A stretch of 64,000 bases of DNA. Source: Peptoniphilus sp. BV3C26 (GTDB lineage Bacteria > Bacillota > Clostridia > Tissierellales > Peptoniphilaceae). The position numbers and the translations under genes are program-made. Location of the stretch: NCBI RefSeq assembly GCF_000478985.1, contig NZ_AWXB01000015.1, positions 1 through 64,000 on the forward strand. The letters are read 5' to 3'. A model generated the notes under the pieces. The model was not told the origin of the DNA. It made no database searches and was given only the letters and a program-made list of their open reading frames with translations. This document shows, piece by piece, positions 26,956 through 38,290 of this stretch. How positions within the stretch are numbered: position 1 is the first letter of the stretch; each line of letters starts with the position of its first letter.

Positions 26956-26985
26956 AAAAGTGTTTCTTAATGAAACACTTTTTTA
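26956..26985 (+). terminator. Terminator of the rpmH-jag operon
   Basis: AAAAGTGTTTC and GAAACACTTTT form a stem with a five-base loop and T-tail. The TGTTTC/GAAACA arms recall parS but the centre is not CACGTG. Confidence 0.9.
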
Positions 26986-27038
26986 TTTATAAAGCCCTTT
27001 TTTTCGCCCTTTATTGAATTTTTTAAAGAGGGTGTGCT

Positions 27039-27332
27039 TGTTGATAACTTTTATTTTATTTGTTAAAATAAAGTTAATATAATTAAAAAAATGTGGATAA
27101 TTTTAATTGTTGTTGAAAAAAATACTTATTAACAAACTGTTGATAAATCTGTTAATAATCTGTTTCTTAATATTTTTATTTTTTTATTTTTTATCAATTT
27201 AAGCTTTTCATACAAAACTTATCAACAAAATAAACTTATTAACAGTTGTTTATAAATCTTTTTATCTACAAAATATCTACAATTGTTAATAAGTTTTATA
27301 CATGTTTTTTATCAACATAACTTTTATCCACT
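27039..27332. other. oriC part 1: DnaA-box cluster upstream of dnaA
   Basis: One perfect DnaA box, TGTGGATAA (27092-27100), lies among many close variants (TTATNNACA pattern on either strand): 27039-27047, 27126-27134, 27138-27146, 27150-27158, 27219-27227, 27236-27244, 27247-27255, 27262-27270, 27284-27292, 27309-27317 and 27324-27332. An AT-only stretch (about 27168-27200) sits in the middle. This is the incA/B-like half of a bipartite Firmicute origin and also the dnaA promoter region, allowing autoregulation. No gene is in 26986-27345. Confidence 0.88.
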
Positions 27333-27345
27333 TAAGGAGGAATAA

Positions 27346-28688
27346 ATGAATCAGGAAATTTCTGAAATTTGGAAAAATTTTATGAATCTTATCAGAAAAA
27401 ATTCCATGAGCGAAATATCTTTTAATACTTGGTTTAAAAAAATGAATCCCAGGGAAATTAATAGAGAAAATAACGAATTTGTAATTTCCGTTCCCAATGA
27501 TTTTACAAAAAGATATCTTCAAAATAGTAAAGTAAATATGGATTTAATTAAAAGATGTCTTTATGAAGCTTCCTCTGTTCATTATGACATTAAAATTATT
27601 GCAGATGACGAAGACACAAATAGATTTAATTTTAAAGATGACTTTTATATTGAAAAATCAAGGCTTAATCCTAAATATAATTTTGAAAATTTTATAGTTG
27701 GAAAAAGCAATGAATTTGCCCATGCGGCAAGTCTTGCAGCTGCAGAAAGTTATGAAAATCCTGAAGCCGCTCATTCAAATCCTCTTTTTATCTACGGAGG
27801 AGTAGGTCTTGGTAAAACTCACTTAATGCAAGCTATAGGTCATTTTATATTAAGTCAAGATCCCAATAAAAAAGTCCTTTATGTTACAAGTGAACAGTTT
27901 ATGAATGAACTTATAAATTCAATAAAGACAGGAAAAAATGAAGACTTCAGAAATAAATACAGGTCAGTTGATGTACTTTTAATTGATGATATTCAATTTA
28001 TTGCAGACAAAGAAAGCACTCAAGAAGAATTTTTTCACACTTTTAATGCCCTTCATGATGCAAACAAACAAATTGTACTTACATCAGATAAACCGCCTAA
28101 AGATATAAAAGCTTTAAAAGAAAGGTTGGTATCCAGGTTTGCTTGGGGATTAATAGTTGATATACAAGCACCGGACCTTGAAACGAGAATAGCCATTCTT
28201 CGTTCAAAATCAGATACTGAAGGTTTTAACGTTCCAGAAAATGTTTTAAATTTTATTGCTCATAACGTAAGAAGCAATATTCGTGAACTTGAAGGCGCTC
28301 TTACAAGAGTAAAGGCCTTTTCAAAACTTGCAAATGGAGAAATAACAGAAGAACTTGCAAAAGAAGCTATAAAAGACATTTACAATACTAAAAAGAAAAA
28401 GTTATAAACACAAAACTTATTAAAGAAGTTATATCAAAAAACTTTGACATTAGTATTGATGACATAAATTCAAAAAAAAGAACAAGAGAGATAGCTTACC
28501 CGAGACAAATAGCCATGTACATTACAAGAGAACTGACTGATTTGTCCCTACCTAAGATAGGGGAAGAATTTGGAGGAAGGGATCATTCCACTGTAATTCA
28601 CGCTTATGAAAAAATAAGAAAAGACATTGAAAGAGATGTTTCTTTAAAAATAAAGGTAAGAGATCTCATAAAAGAAATTAAAAGTTAA
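27346..28688 (+). CDS. dnaA: Chromosomal replication initiator DnaA, frame-broken before domain IV
   Basis: The first frame gives 353 aa: domain I, a short linker, and the AAA+ domain III with GGVGLGKTH (about 151-159), LLIDDIQF and the sensor regions, then stops at 28405-28407. The domain IV DNA-binding helix-turn-helix continues in the -1 frame (KKRTREIAYPRQIAMYITRE, then GGRDHSTVIHAYEKI) and ends at 28688. Joined they make about 448 aa, the normal DnaA length. The break lies in AAAAAGAAAAAG (28390-28401); one additional A would restore the frame. DnaA is essential, so this is a sequencing indel, or the protein is made by slippage. AGGAGG precedes the ATG. Confidence 0.9.
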
Positions 28689-28822
28689 TGTGAATAAACT
28701 ATGACTTATAAAAACTTATTAACAAATTATAAATAAGACTTCCTTTTGAATTTTTAATAAGTTAAATACTTATCCACAAATTAACAGCTCCTACTACTAT
28801 TACTAATATAATTTTATATTAT
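28689..28822. other. oriC part 2: DnaA boxes, DnaA-trio and unwinding element
   Basis: Between dnaA and dnaN: TGTGAATAA (28689-28697), TTATTAACA (28716-28724) and a perfect TTATCCACA (28770-28778). A 12-base spacer then leads to CTACTACTATTACTAATA (28791-28808), an array of DnaA-trio triplets, and the A/T-only run ATAATTTTATATTATT to 28822. This order (box, trio, AT-rich) is the basal unwinding system described for Bacillus subtilis, so strand opening is expected here. Confidence 0.85.
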
Positions 28823-28832
28823 TGGAGGTAAC

Positions 28833-29909
28833 ATGAAATTTAATATAAGCAAAAAAGAATTGTCAAAACATATATCAATAGCTCAAAAAGCAATTTCTTC
28901 AAGATCTGCTATGCAAATATTAGAAGGTCTTTTACTTGTTGCAGAAAACAACACCTTAACAATAATAGGTACTGATACTGATTTAACAATTATAACAAGT
29001 GCAAGTGCCATTGTTGAAGAAGAGGGAAAAATTGTAGTAAATTCAAGACTTTTTGGAGATATAATAAGAAAACTTGACGATTCGGATATAAAAATAAGAA
29101 TTGAAAAACACAATATGAACATTATTTGCAACAAGAGTGAATTTAATATAACTTGCCAAAGCCCCGATGAATATCCTATGGTAACAAATTTTGAAGAAAA
29201 AAATTCTTTTAAAATTTCCAGTGAAGAACTTAAAGAAGCTATAAGAAAAACATCTTTTGCAGTTTCTCAGGAAGATACAAGAAAGATGTTTACAGGTGTT
29301 TATATGGACTGCACCAAGGGAATAAATTTTGTTGCCCTTGATGGTTTTAGAATGAGTTTAGTTAAACTTAATAAGGAAACTAAAGAAAGTAAATCAATAA
29401 TACCGGCAACAAGTTTAAATGAACTTTCAAAAATTTTAGAAGACTCTCAAGTTGATGTAAAAGTTGGAGAAAATAAAATTTTATTTGAATTTGATAATAC
29501 AAAATTATATTCAAATTTATTTGGAGGAGAATATTTCAGCTACAAGGATTTAATAAGAGATAACCACACTACAAAAGTAAAAGTAGACAGGGGTCTTTTC
29601 CAAATAAGTCTTGAAAGAGCATCTCTTCTTGCTAAAGAAGAAAGGGCAAATCTTATAAAACTTGAAATAAAGAAAAATAGTTTAGTAATAAGTTCAAATA
29701 CTGAAATAGGAAATGTAACTGAAGAAATTCCCTGCCAAACTGAGGGAGATGAACTTACAATTGCCTTTAACTCAAAATATCTTCTTGATGGAATAAAAAT
29801 AATTGAAGATAAAGATGTTGTTCTTAATTTTACAGATTCAGTAAATCCTTGCATTATAAATACTGATTCTTACACATATTTAGTTTTACCTGTAAGACTT
29901 GCAAAGTAG
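28833..29909 (+). CDS. dnaN: DNA polymerase III sliding clamp (beta subunit)
   Basis: 358 aa, three repeated clamp domains of about 120 residues. It begins MKFNISKKELSKHISIAQKAISSR in two parts typical of DnaN and ends with LVLPVRLAK, the C-terminal clamp motif (usually LPMR-like). The clamp tethers polymerase III and many repair proteins to DNA. GGAGG lies seven bases upstream of the ATG. It forms the usual dnaA-dnaN-yaaA-recF-gyrB-gyrA series. Confidence 0.95.
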   Translation: MKFNISKKELSKHISIAQKAISSRSAMQILEGLLLVAENNTLTIIGTDTDLTIITSASAIVEEEGKIVVNSRLFGDIIRKLDDSDIKIRIEKHNMNIICNKSEFNITCQSPDEYPMVTNFEEKNSFKISSEELKEAIRKTSFAVSQEDTRKMFTGVYMDCTKGINFVALDGFRMSLVKLNKETKESKSIIPATSLNELSKILEDSQVDVKVGENKILFEFDNTKLYSNLFGGEYFSYKDLIRDNHTTKVKVDRGLFQISLERASLLAKEERANLIKLEIKKNSLVISSNTEIGNVTEEIPCQTEGDELTIAFNSKYLLDGIKIIEDKDVVLNFTDSVNPCIINTDSYTYLVLPVRLAK

Positions 29910-29916
29910 GTTTTTT

Positions 29917-30116
29917 ATGGAAAGAATAAAAATAGACACTCCCTTTATAAAACTCGACAGTTTTTTAAAACTTGCCTTGGGAATAAGTGGGGGAGACGCG
30001 AAAAATATAATTAATGAAGGTCTCGTAAAAGTAAATGAAAATATTGAAACGAGAAGGGGCAAAAAACTTTATGATCACGATAAAGTAAGCTTTGAAGATG
30101 AAATTTTTGAAGTAAT

Positions 30117-30126
<10 letters not shown>
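29917..30126 (+). CDS. yaaA: S4-domain RNA-binding protein YaaA
   Basis: 69 aa from ATG 29917; an earlier in-frame ATG (29899) would overlap dnaN and lacks a ribosome-binding site. It is a single S4 domain (IKLDSFLKLALGISGGDAKNIINEG in two parts, then VNENIETRRGKKLYDHDKV), as in the short YaaA/RlbA protein encoded between dnaN and recF in Firmicutes. It probably binds rRNA and acts in 50S assembly. It starts 7 bp after dnaN and overlaps recF by ten bases. Confidence 0.9.
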
Positions 30127-33118
<2,992 letters not shown>

Positions 33119-33126
33119 GGTAGATT

Positions 33127-35556
33127 ATGGTAGAGAAAAATGAAAATGGAATAATTGAAGTTGATATTTCAAAAAAAATGAGGAGTTCTTACCTTGACTA
33201 CTCCATGTCGGTTATAGTTTCAAGAGCTCTTCCAGATGTAAGAGATGGACTTAAACCTGTTCACAGAAGAATTGTTTACGGAATGCAAACCCTTGGTATT
33301 ACACCGGATAAGAGTTTTAGAAAATCTGCAACTCTTATAGGTGAAGTAATGGGAAAATTTCACCCCCATGGAGATTCCAGTATATATGATGCCGCAGCAA
33401 GACTTGCTCAGGATTTTAACATAAGATATCCTCTTGTAGAAGGTCAAGGTAACTTTGGTAACATTGACGGAGATAGACCAGCCGCTGCTCGTTATACAGA
33501 AGTCAGGATGGATAAAATAGCTCTTGAAATGTTAAGGGACATTAATAAAAATACTGTTGATTTTGTTCCTAATTTTGATGAGAGAGAATTAGAACCTACA
33601 GTTCTTCCATCAAGGTTTCCAAACTTAATTGTAAATGGATCTGCCGGTATTGCAGTAGGTATGGCAACAAATATGGCTCCTCACAATTTAAAAGAAGCTA
33701 TAAATGCAGTTGTATCTTATATGAGAAACGAAGACATAAGCATTGAAGAAATCATGAAGGATTTAAAGGGTCCGGATTTTCCTACAGGAGCAATAATTTT
33801 AGGGAAAAAGGGAATAATTGATGCTTATAAAACAGGAAGAGGAAAGATACAAGTTAGGGCAAGAGCTGAAATTGAAGAATATAAAAACAGAAGTAAAATT
33901 GTCGTAACGGAAATTCCTTACCAAGTAAATAAATCAAATTTAATAATAAAAATTGCAGACTTAGTTAAAAATAAAGAAATAGAAGGCATTGCAAATATAA
34001 AGGACCTTTCATCTCATAAAAAAGGTATAAGAATTGAAATAGACCTAAAAAGAGATGCAAATCCAAAGGTAATATTAAATCAACTTTATAAAAATACCCA
34101 AATGCAAATAACCTTTGGTATTATAAATCTTTGCCTGGTCGATGGAGAACCTAAAGTTTTAAATATAAAAGAACTTATTAAATATTATGTTGACCATCAA
34201 AGGGAAGTTGTAAGAAGAAGAACTGAATTTGATTTAGATAAGGCAAAGGCAAGGGCCCACATCATTGAAGGTTTAAAAATAGCTCTTGATAATATTGACA
34301 GAATTATAGAAATTGTAAGAAATTCAGAAGACGATGCTGAAGCAAAAGAAGCTTTTACAAGGGAATTCGGACTAAGTGAGCTTCAAGGTCAAGCAATTCT
34401 CGATATGAGAATTAAAAGACTTACAGGATTAGAAAGAGAAAAATTAGATAATGAATATAACGACTTAATAAAGCTTATAGCAAAACTTGAGTCAATTCTT
34501 GAAAACAAAAAATTGTTGGATCAAACAATAATTGATGAAATTGAAGAAATAAAGGAAAAATATTCAGATTTAAGAAGAACTGTAATTGTTGCAGATGAAG
34601 GAGAAATAGACGAAGAAGAGTTAATTGCAGAAGAAGATGTTGTAATAACCCTTACCCAATTTGGCTATATAAAAAGAATGCCTGAAGGAACCTATAAACC
34701 ACAAAGGCGTGGAGGAACGGGAATAGCAGCTCTTACAACAAGGGAAGAAGATTTTGTAAAAGACCTTTATATAACATCAACTCACGATACAATTTTATTC
34801 TTTACAAATTTCGGAAGAGTATATTCATTAAAAGCCTACGACATTCCTGAAAGTTCAAGACAGGCAAAGGGAACTGCAATTGTAAATCTTTTAAATCTTT
34901 CAAGAGATGAACAGGTTACAGCAGTTGTTCCTGTAAGAGATGAAGAAGAAAGCTCAAGTCTAACAATGATTACTAAAAACGGACTTGTAAAAAAGACCGG
35001 ATACAGTGAATTTAAAAATATAAGGAAAAATGGACTTAATGCAATAAATTTAAGAGAGGGAGATTCTCTTATAGCAGTAAGACTTACAAAGAAAAACGAT
35101 GAAATTATACTTGTAACTAAAAACGGAATGAGTATAAGATTTGGTGAAAATGCAGTAAGGTCTATGGGAAGAAGTGCTCAGGGAGTAAAATCAATAGAAC
35201 TTAAAGATGATGATGAAGTTGTAAGTTTTGATATAGCGGAAAATGAAAAATATTTGCTTGTAATAAGTCAAGGCGGCTACGGAAAGATGACTAAGATGAG
35301 TGAATATAGAAATCAAAACAGAGGCGGCATAGGTCTTATTACTTATAAAATTACAGAAAAAACAGGAAAAGTAATTTCTGCAAAAGTAATAGATAAATCA
35401 GATGAAGTTATGATGATAACGGAAAAGGGAATAGTGATAAGAATACAAACCGAAGGTATTTCAGTAATGGGAAGACACACATCAGGAGTAAAACTTATGA
35501 ACCTTAAAGATTCCGAAGTAGTAGCCGTTGCAAAATATGTGGGAGATGAAATATAA
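33127..35556 (+). CDS. gyrA: DNA gyrase subunit A
   Basis: 809 aa. The breakage-reunion domain has the catalytic tyrosine Y123 in AAARYTEVRM, with the quinolone region HPHGDSSIYDA just before it. The C-terminal beta-pinwheel contains the GyrA-box QRRGGTG (about residue 525), which marks gyrase rather than topoisomerase IV. The residues at the usual quinolone-resistance positions read GDSSIYDA, a susceptible-type pattern. Eight bases after gyrB; the next gene starts directly after its stop. Confidence 0.97.
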   Translation: MVEKNENGIIEVDISKKMRSSYLDYSMSVIVSRALPDVRDGLKPVHRRIVYGMQTLGITPDKSFRKSATLIGEVMGKFHPHGDSSIYDAAARLAQDFNIRYPLVEGQGNFGNIDGDRPAAARYTEVRMDKIALEMLRDINKNTVDFVPNFDERELEPTVLPSRFPNLIVNGSAGIAVGMATNMAPHNLKEAINAVVSYMRNEDISIEEIMKDLKGPDFPTGAIILGKKGIIDAYKTGRGKIQVRARAEIEEYKNRSKIVVTEIPYQVNKSNLIIKIADLVKNKEIEGIANIKDLSSHKKGIRIEIDLKRDANPKVILNQLYKNTQMQITFGIINLCLVDGEPKVLNIKELIKYYVDHQREVVRRRTEFDLDKAKARAHIIEGLKIALDNIDRIIEIVRNSEDDAEAKEAFTREFGLSELQGQAILDMRIKRLTGLEREKLDNEYNDLIKLIAKLESILENKKLLDQTIIDEIEEIKEKYSDLRRTVIVADEGEIDEEELIAEEDVVITLTQFGYIKRMPEGTYKPQRRGGTGIAALTTREEDFVKDLYITSTHDTILFFTNFGRVYSLKAYDIPESSRQAKGTAIVNLLNLSRDEQVTAVVPVRDEEESSSLTMITKNGLVKKTGYSEFKNIRKNGLNAINLREGDSLIAVRLTKKNDEIILVTKNGMSIRFGENAVRSMGRSAQGVKSIELKDDDEVVSFDIAENEKYLLVISQGGYGKMTKMSEYRNQNRGGIGLITYKITEKTGKVISAKVIDKSDEVMMITEKGIVIRIQTEGISVMGRHTSGVKLMNLKDSEVVAVAKYVGDEI

Positions 35557-35862
35557 ATGGGCTTTGAATTGAAAACAAAGGTAGAAGAAAAAATTATTGT
35601 AAAAGCAATAGGTGAACTGGATATATTTGCAACTGATGAATTTAAAGAAAAAATAAGCGAGATTTACAAAGAGAATAAATTAGATATTTTGTTTGATTTT
35701 GAAAATTTAGATTATATAGATTCAACAGGACTGGGATCCTTAATTTTTATCTATAAAGAAATGGTAAAAGACAATAAGAAAATAGAGCTTATAAATGTCA
35801 AACCAAACATCAGAAAATTATTTTTAATAACAAAACTTGATCAAATGTTTGAAATTAGGTGA
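35557..35862 (+). CDS. STAS-domain anti-sigma factor antagonist (RsbV/SpoIIAA-like)
   Basis: 101 aa single STAS domain. The phosphorylatable serine is in LDYIDSTGLGSLIF (about residues 51-64), matching the DSTGLG of RsbV and SpoIIAA. Such proteins release a sigma factor by binding its anti-sigma factor when dephosphorylated. The gene starts at the base after the gyrA stop and leads a three-gene RsbV-RsbW-sigma module, apparently read through from the gyrBA operon, which is an unusual location. Confidence 0.88.
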   Translation: MGFELKTKVEEKIIVKAIGELDIFATDEFKEKISEIYKENKLDILFDFENLDYIDSTGLGSLIFIYKEMVKDNKKIELINVKPNIRKLFLITKLDQMFEIR

Positions 35863-35866
35863 AGAC

Positions 35867-36211
35867 ATGGATAAGATAAAAATAAGCATACCTCAAAAAA
35901 TAGAATATTATTCCTCTGTAAGATTATTTATTTCAGGAATTTTATCTAACTTTGACTTTGATGTTGAATATATAGAAGACTATAAGATGGCAGTAACAGA
36001 AGGCTTAAACATTTCAAAAATCCAGGGAAAATTAGAAAACATAGAAATTGAATTGGACATTGAAGAAAATTATATTATGACCTTTATAAAGGGAATAGAA
36101 GAAAATTTTAAAGAAGAAGAAACAGAAATGTCCAAACTTATAATAGAGTCCCTAATAGATAAAGTAATTTTTGAGGCGGACGGACTAAAATTAATAAAAA
36201 TCAGAGAATAA
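35867..36211 (+). CDS. Degenerate RsbW/SpoIIAB-like anti-sigma factor
   Basis: 114 aa from ATG 35867 (AGGTGAAG upstream; an earlier start at 35837 would overlap the antagonist gene). The RsbW layout is recognisable: the N-terminal strand KIKISIPQKIEYYSSVRLF, helix YKMAVTEGLNISKI where the ATP-binding N-box should be, and the C-terminal LIIESLIDKVIFEADG. But the N-box lacks the normal ExxxN spacing, the DxGxG motif is gone and no GxGL follows. It is also shorter than family members. It may hold the sigma factor without being a kinase, although its partner keeps the phosphorylation serine. Identification rests partly on position. Confidence 0.7.
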   Translation: MDKIKISIPQKIEYYSSVRLFISGILSNFDFDVEYIEDYKMAVTEGLNISKIQGKLENIEIELDIEENYIMTFIKGIEENFKEEETEMSKLIIESLIDKVIFEADGLKLIKIRE

Positions 36212-36212
36212 T

Positions 36213-36973
36213 ATGGAAAAAAACAACTCCAAAGAAAAAAAATCAATTAAAGAAGAGCGAAGAAAAAAATTTGAAGAGTATTATGAAACAAAAGATCCAG
36301 AAATAAGAGAAGAATTAATAAAAGATCATCTTTATATTGCAGATATTCTTTCAAAAAAATATTCGGGAAGGGGCATAGAATACGAAGACATATATCAAGT
36401 AGCCTCATTAGGGTTAATATATGCCGTAGATAGATATGATCCCAAAAAAGGATATGAATTTTCTAGTTTTGCAACGCCAACAATAATTGGTGAAATAAAA
36501 AAATACTTTAGAGATAAAGGATGGACAATAAGAGTACCAAGAAGAATTCAGGAACTCTCAAAAAAAATTAATAATGCAAAAGCATATTTATCTCAAAAAT
36601 ATCAAAGAGCGCCTACAGTAAACGACATTGCAAAATATCTTTCCAGCACACCGGAAGAAATACTCGAAGCTGCAGAAGCATCAAAAGTATATTCTCTTCA
36701 ATCCCTTGATGTTATCTATGAAGCCACAGAAAGTGACAGAGATGTAAATCTTTCTGAAATCATAGGAGAAGATGAAGAATATTTTGATAAAATTGAAATG
36801 AACGATTTTATAGAAAAACTTCTTGAAAATTTAAACGAACTTGAAAGAAACATTTTGATGGAAAGATATTTTAAAAAGAGTACACAAATAGCAATAGCAA
36901 AAAAATTTCAAATATCTCAAATGACAGTATCCAGAATAGAAAAAAAGTTTTAGAAAAATTAAAAAAGAAATAG
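36213..36973 (+). CDS. SigB/SigF/SigG-type sigma factor with frame break at its C-terminus
   Basis: The open frame is 246 aa (to 36953). Region 2 has YEDIYQVASLGLIYAVDRYDP and FSSFATPTIIGEIKKYFRDK; region 3 follows RVPRRIQEL; region 4 ends QISQMTVSRIEKKF. Homologues continue a few residues past SRIEKK. Here a -1 shift at the seven-A tract 36940-36946 adds VLEKLKK and stops at 36973. The tract is an exact A_AAA_AAG heptamer in the zero frame, the classic -1 slippery sequence, so recoding is possible, but a missing base is equally likely. Probably a general stress or envelope sigma factor controlled by the two preceding genes. Confidence 0.85.
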
Positions 36974-36995
36974 AAAAAAATCTTGGAGAATAAAA

Positions 36996-37628
36996 ATGAA
37001 TAGAAGAAAATTTTTACTCAACTTAAATAAGATAGTATATTTTTTTGAAATGTTAATTTCAATATTGTTAATAGTTGGAATAATTATTTCAGTGCCGGAT
37101 ATTTTCAGATACTATCATTCTATAATAATTTCACCGGCAGAACCCAGTTATGAATTATTTAAACACTTTTTAGACCACGTTCTTTTACTTGTAATAGCTG
37201 TTGAATTTGTTCTCCTAATGGTTGCCCATTCGGACTCAACAATAATTCACTTAATAATGCTTGTAATAGCAAGAAAGATGCTAATAAAATCAGACACCAT
37301 GAATGACATCATAATAGGAGTAATAGCAATATCATTATTATTTGCAGTAAGAAAATTTTTAATAGGAGCATCAGACGTAGGAATATTTTCATCAAATGAT
37401 AATGTATTTAGTGCTTCAACAGACATAGAAGAAATAAACAGAAAATGTAATTTTCAAATAGAAGATTTGGGATATAATTCTATAGGCGGTTTGGTTTCAG
37501 ATCTTATACAGGAAAAAGGTTATGACCTTGAACTGGGAACAATGGTAGATGACGGAAAATATATTTATGAAGTTATAAAAAGTTCTAACAACGTAATAGA
37601 AAGTGTAAGCATCCATCCTATAAACTGA
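36996..37628 (+). CDS. PsiE-like membrane protein with C-terminal transporter-associated domain
   Basis: 210 aa. Four hydrophobic segments fill residues about 13-125, a layout like PsiE phosphate-starvation proteins. The C-terminal 65 residues (EEINRKCNFQIEDLGYNSIGG, then GTMVDDGKYIYEVI and VIESVSIHP) resemble the CorC/HlyC transporter-associated domain, which is normally on CorC- or antiporter-type proteins. The combination is unusual. It follows the sigma gene by about 20 bp, so it may be part of the stress module. Both domain calls are by eye and only moderately secure. Confidence 0.6.
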   Translation: MNRRKFLLNLNKIVYFFEMLISILLIVGIIISVPDIFRYYHSIIISPAEPSYELFKHFLDHVLLLVIAVEFVLLMVAHSDSTIIHLIMLVIARKMLIKSDTMNDIIIGVIAISLLFAVRKFLIGASDVGIFSSNDNVFSASTDIEEINRKCNFQIEDLGYNSIGGLVSDLIQEKGYDLELGTMVDDGKYIYEVIKSSNNVIESVSIHPIN

Positions 37629-37640
37629 AAATAAAAATAG

Positions 37641-37669
37641 AAAACACGCAAAAAGCGTGTTTTTTTTAT
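37641..37669 (+). terminator. Terminator closing the gyrase-sigma-PsiE series
   Basis: AAAACACGC/GCGTGTTTT stem, five-base loop, followed by Ts. No other convincing terminator is visible from dnaA to here. Confidence 0.9.
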
Positions 37670-37723
37670 TTTTAAAAAATAAAAAAATTTTCTATGCTAT
37701 AATGCAAAAGAGGTGTAAGTAAA

Positions 37724-38290
37724 ATGAAAAAAATTTCCTTGGCAAAACTTTTTTGGACTTTTTTTAAAATAAATGCCATAACCTTTGGGGGAGGCTACAC
37801 AATTGTTCCCATAATAAAAGATATATTTGTGGAAGATTTAAAATTAATAGATGAGGAAAAAATGCTTGATATAGTTGCTCTTGCCCAGGGAGGACCGGGA
37901 GCAATGGCAATATCCACATCAGTCTTAACAGGATATAAATTAAGAGGACCTGTGGGAGCCCTTGTTTCACTAGTGGCATCAAGTCTTCCCTGTTTAATAA
38001 CTCTTTCGATAATTTCAAAATTTTATCAAGCTTTTAAAACAAATTTTTATATAAGTTCAGCTCTTTTAGGTATAAGTGGGGCAATAAGTGCCGTACTTTT
38101 TATAACAGTATACAGGATGGGAAAAAGTGCAATTAAAAAATTTCCTATTTTTTCAAGTTTTGTAATTATAAGTGTTTTTATCCTGGGATTTTTCTTTAAA
38201 GATATAAATAAAATTTATTTAATTATATTTTCAGGTCTTTCAGGACTTATAATTTTTAGTCTTTTTAAGGAGAAAAAAAATGCTGATTGA
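37724..38290 (+). CDS. Chromate transporter-family protein, first half (short CHR)
   Basis: 188 aa, a single CHR domain: FFKINAITFGGGYTIVPII near the N-terminus and ALAQGGPGAMAISTSVLTG, the family signatures. Short CHR proteins work as pairs of two adjacent, oppositely oriented halves; the second half overlaps this one by 11 bp. They export chromate, or perhaps another oxyanion, in anaerobes that meet no chromate. A TATAAT lies at 37698-37703. Confidence 0.88.
   Translation: MKKISLAKLFWTFFKINAITFGGGYTIVPIIKDIFVEDLKLIDEEKMLDIVALAQGGPGAMAISTSVLTGYKLRGPVGALVSLVASSLPCLITLSIISKFYQAFKTNFYISSALLGISGAISAVLFITVYRMGKSAIKKFPIFSSFVIISVFILGFFFKDINKIYLIIFSGLSGLIIFSLFKEKKNAD

Noticed and set aside
26956-26985. 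parS-like site in TGTTTC-TTAAT-GAAACA
   Set aside because: The centre is not CACGTG and the T-tailed hairpin after jag is a normal terminator.
28387-28407. Firm call of programmed -1 frameshifting in dnaA
   Set aside because: The available heptamers here (G_AAA_AAG and T_AAA_AAG) are imperfect, unlike the sigma factor site, so a missing base is the more likely cause.
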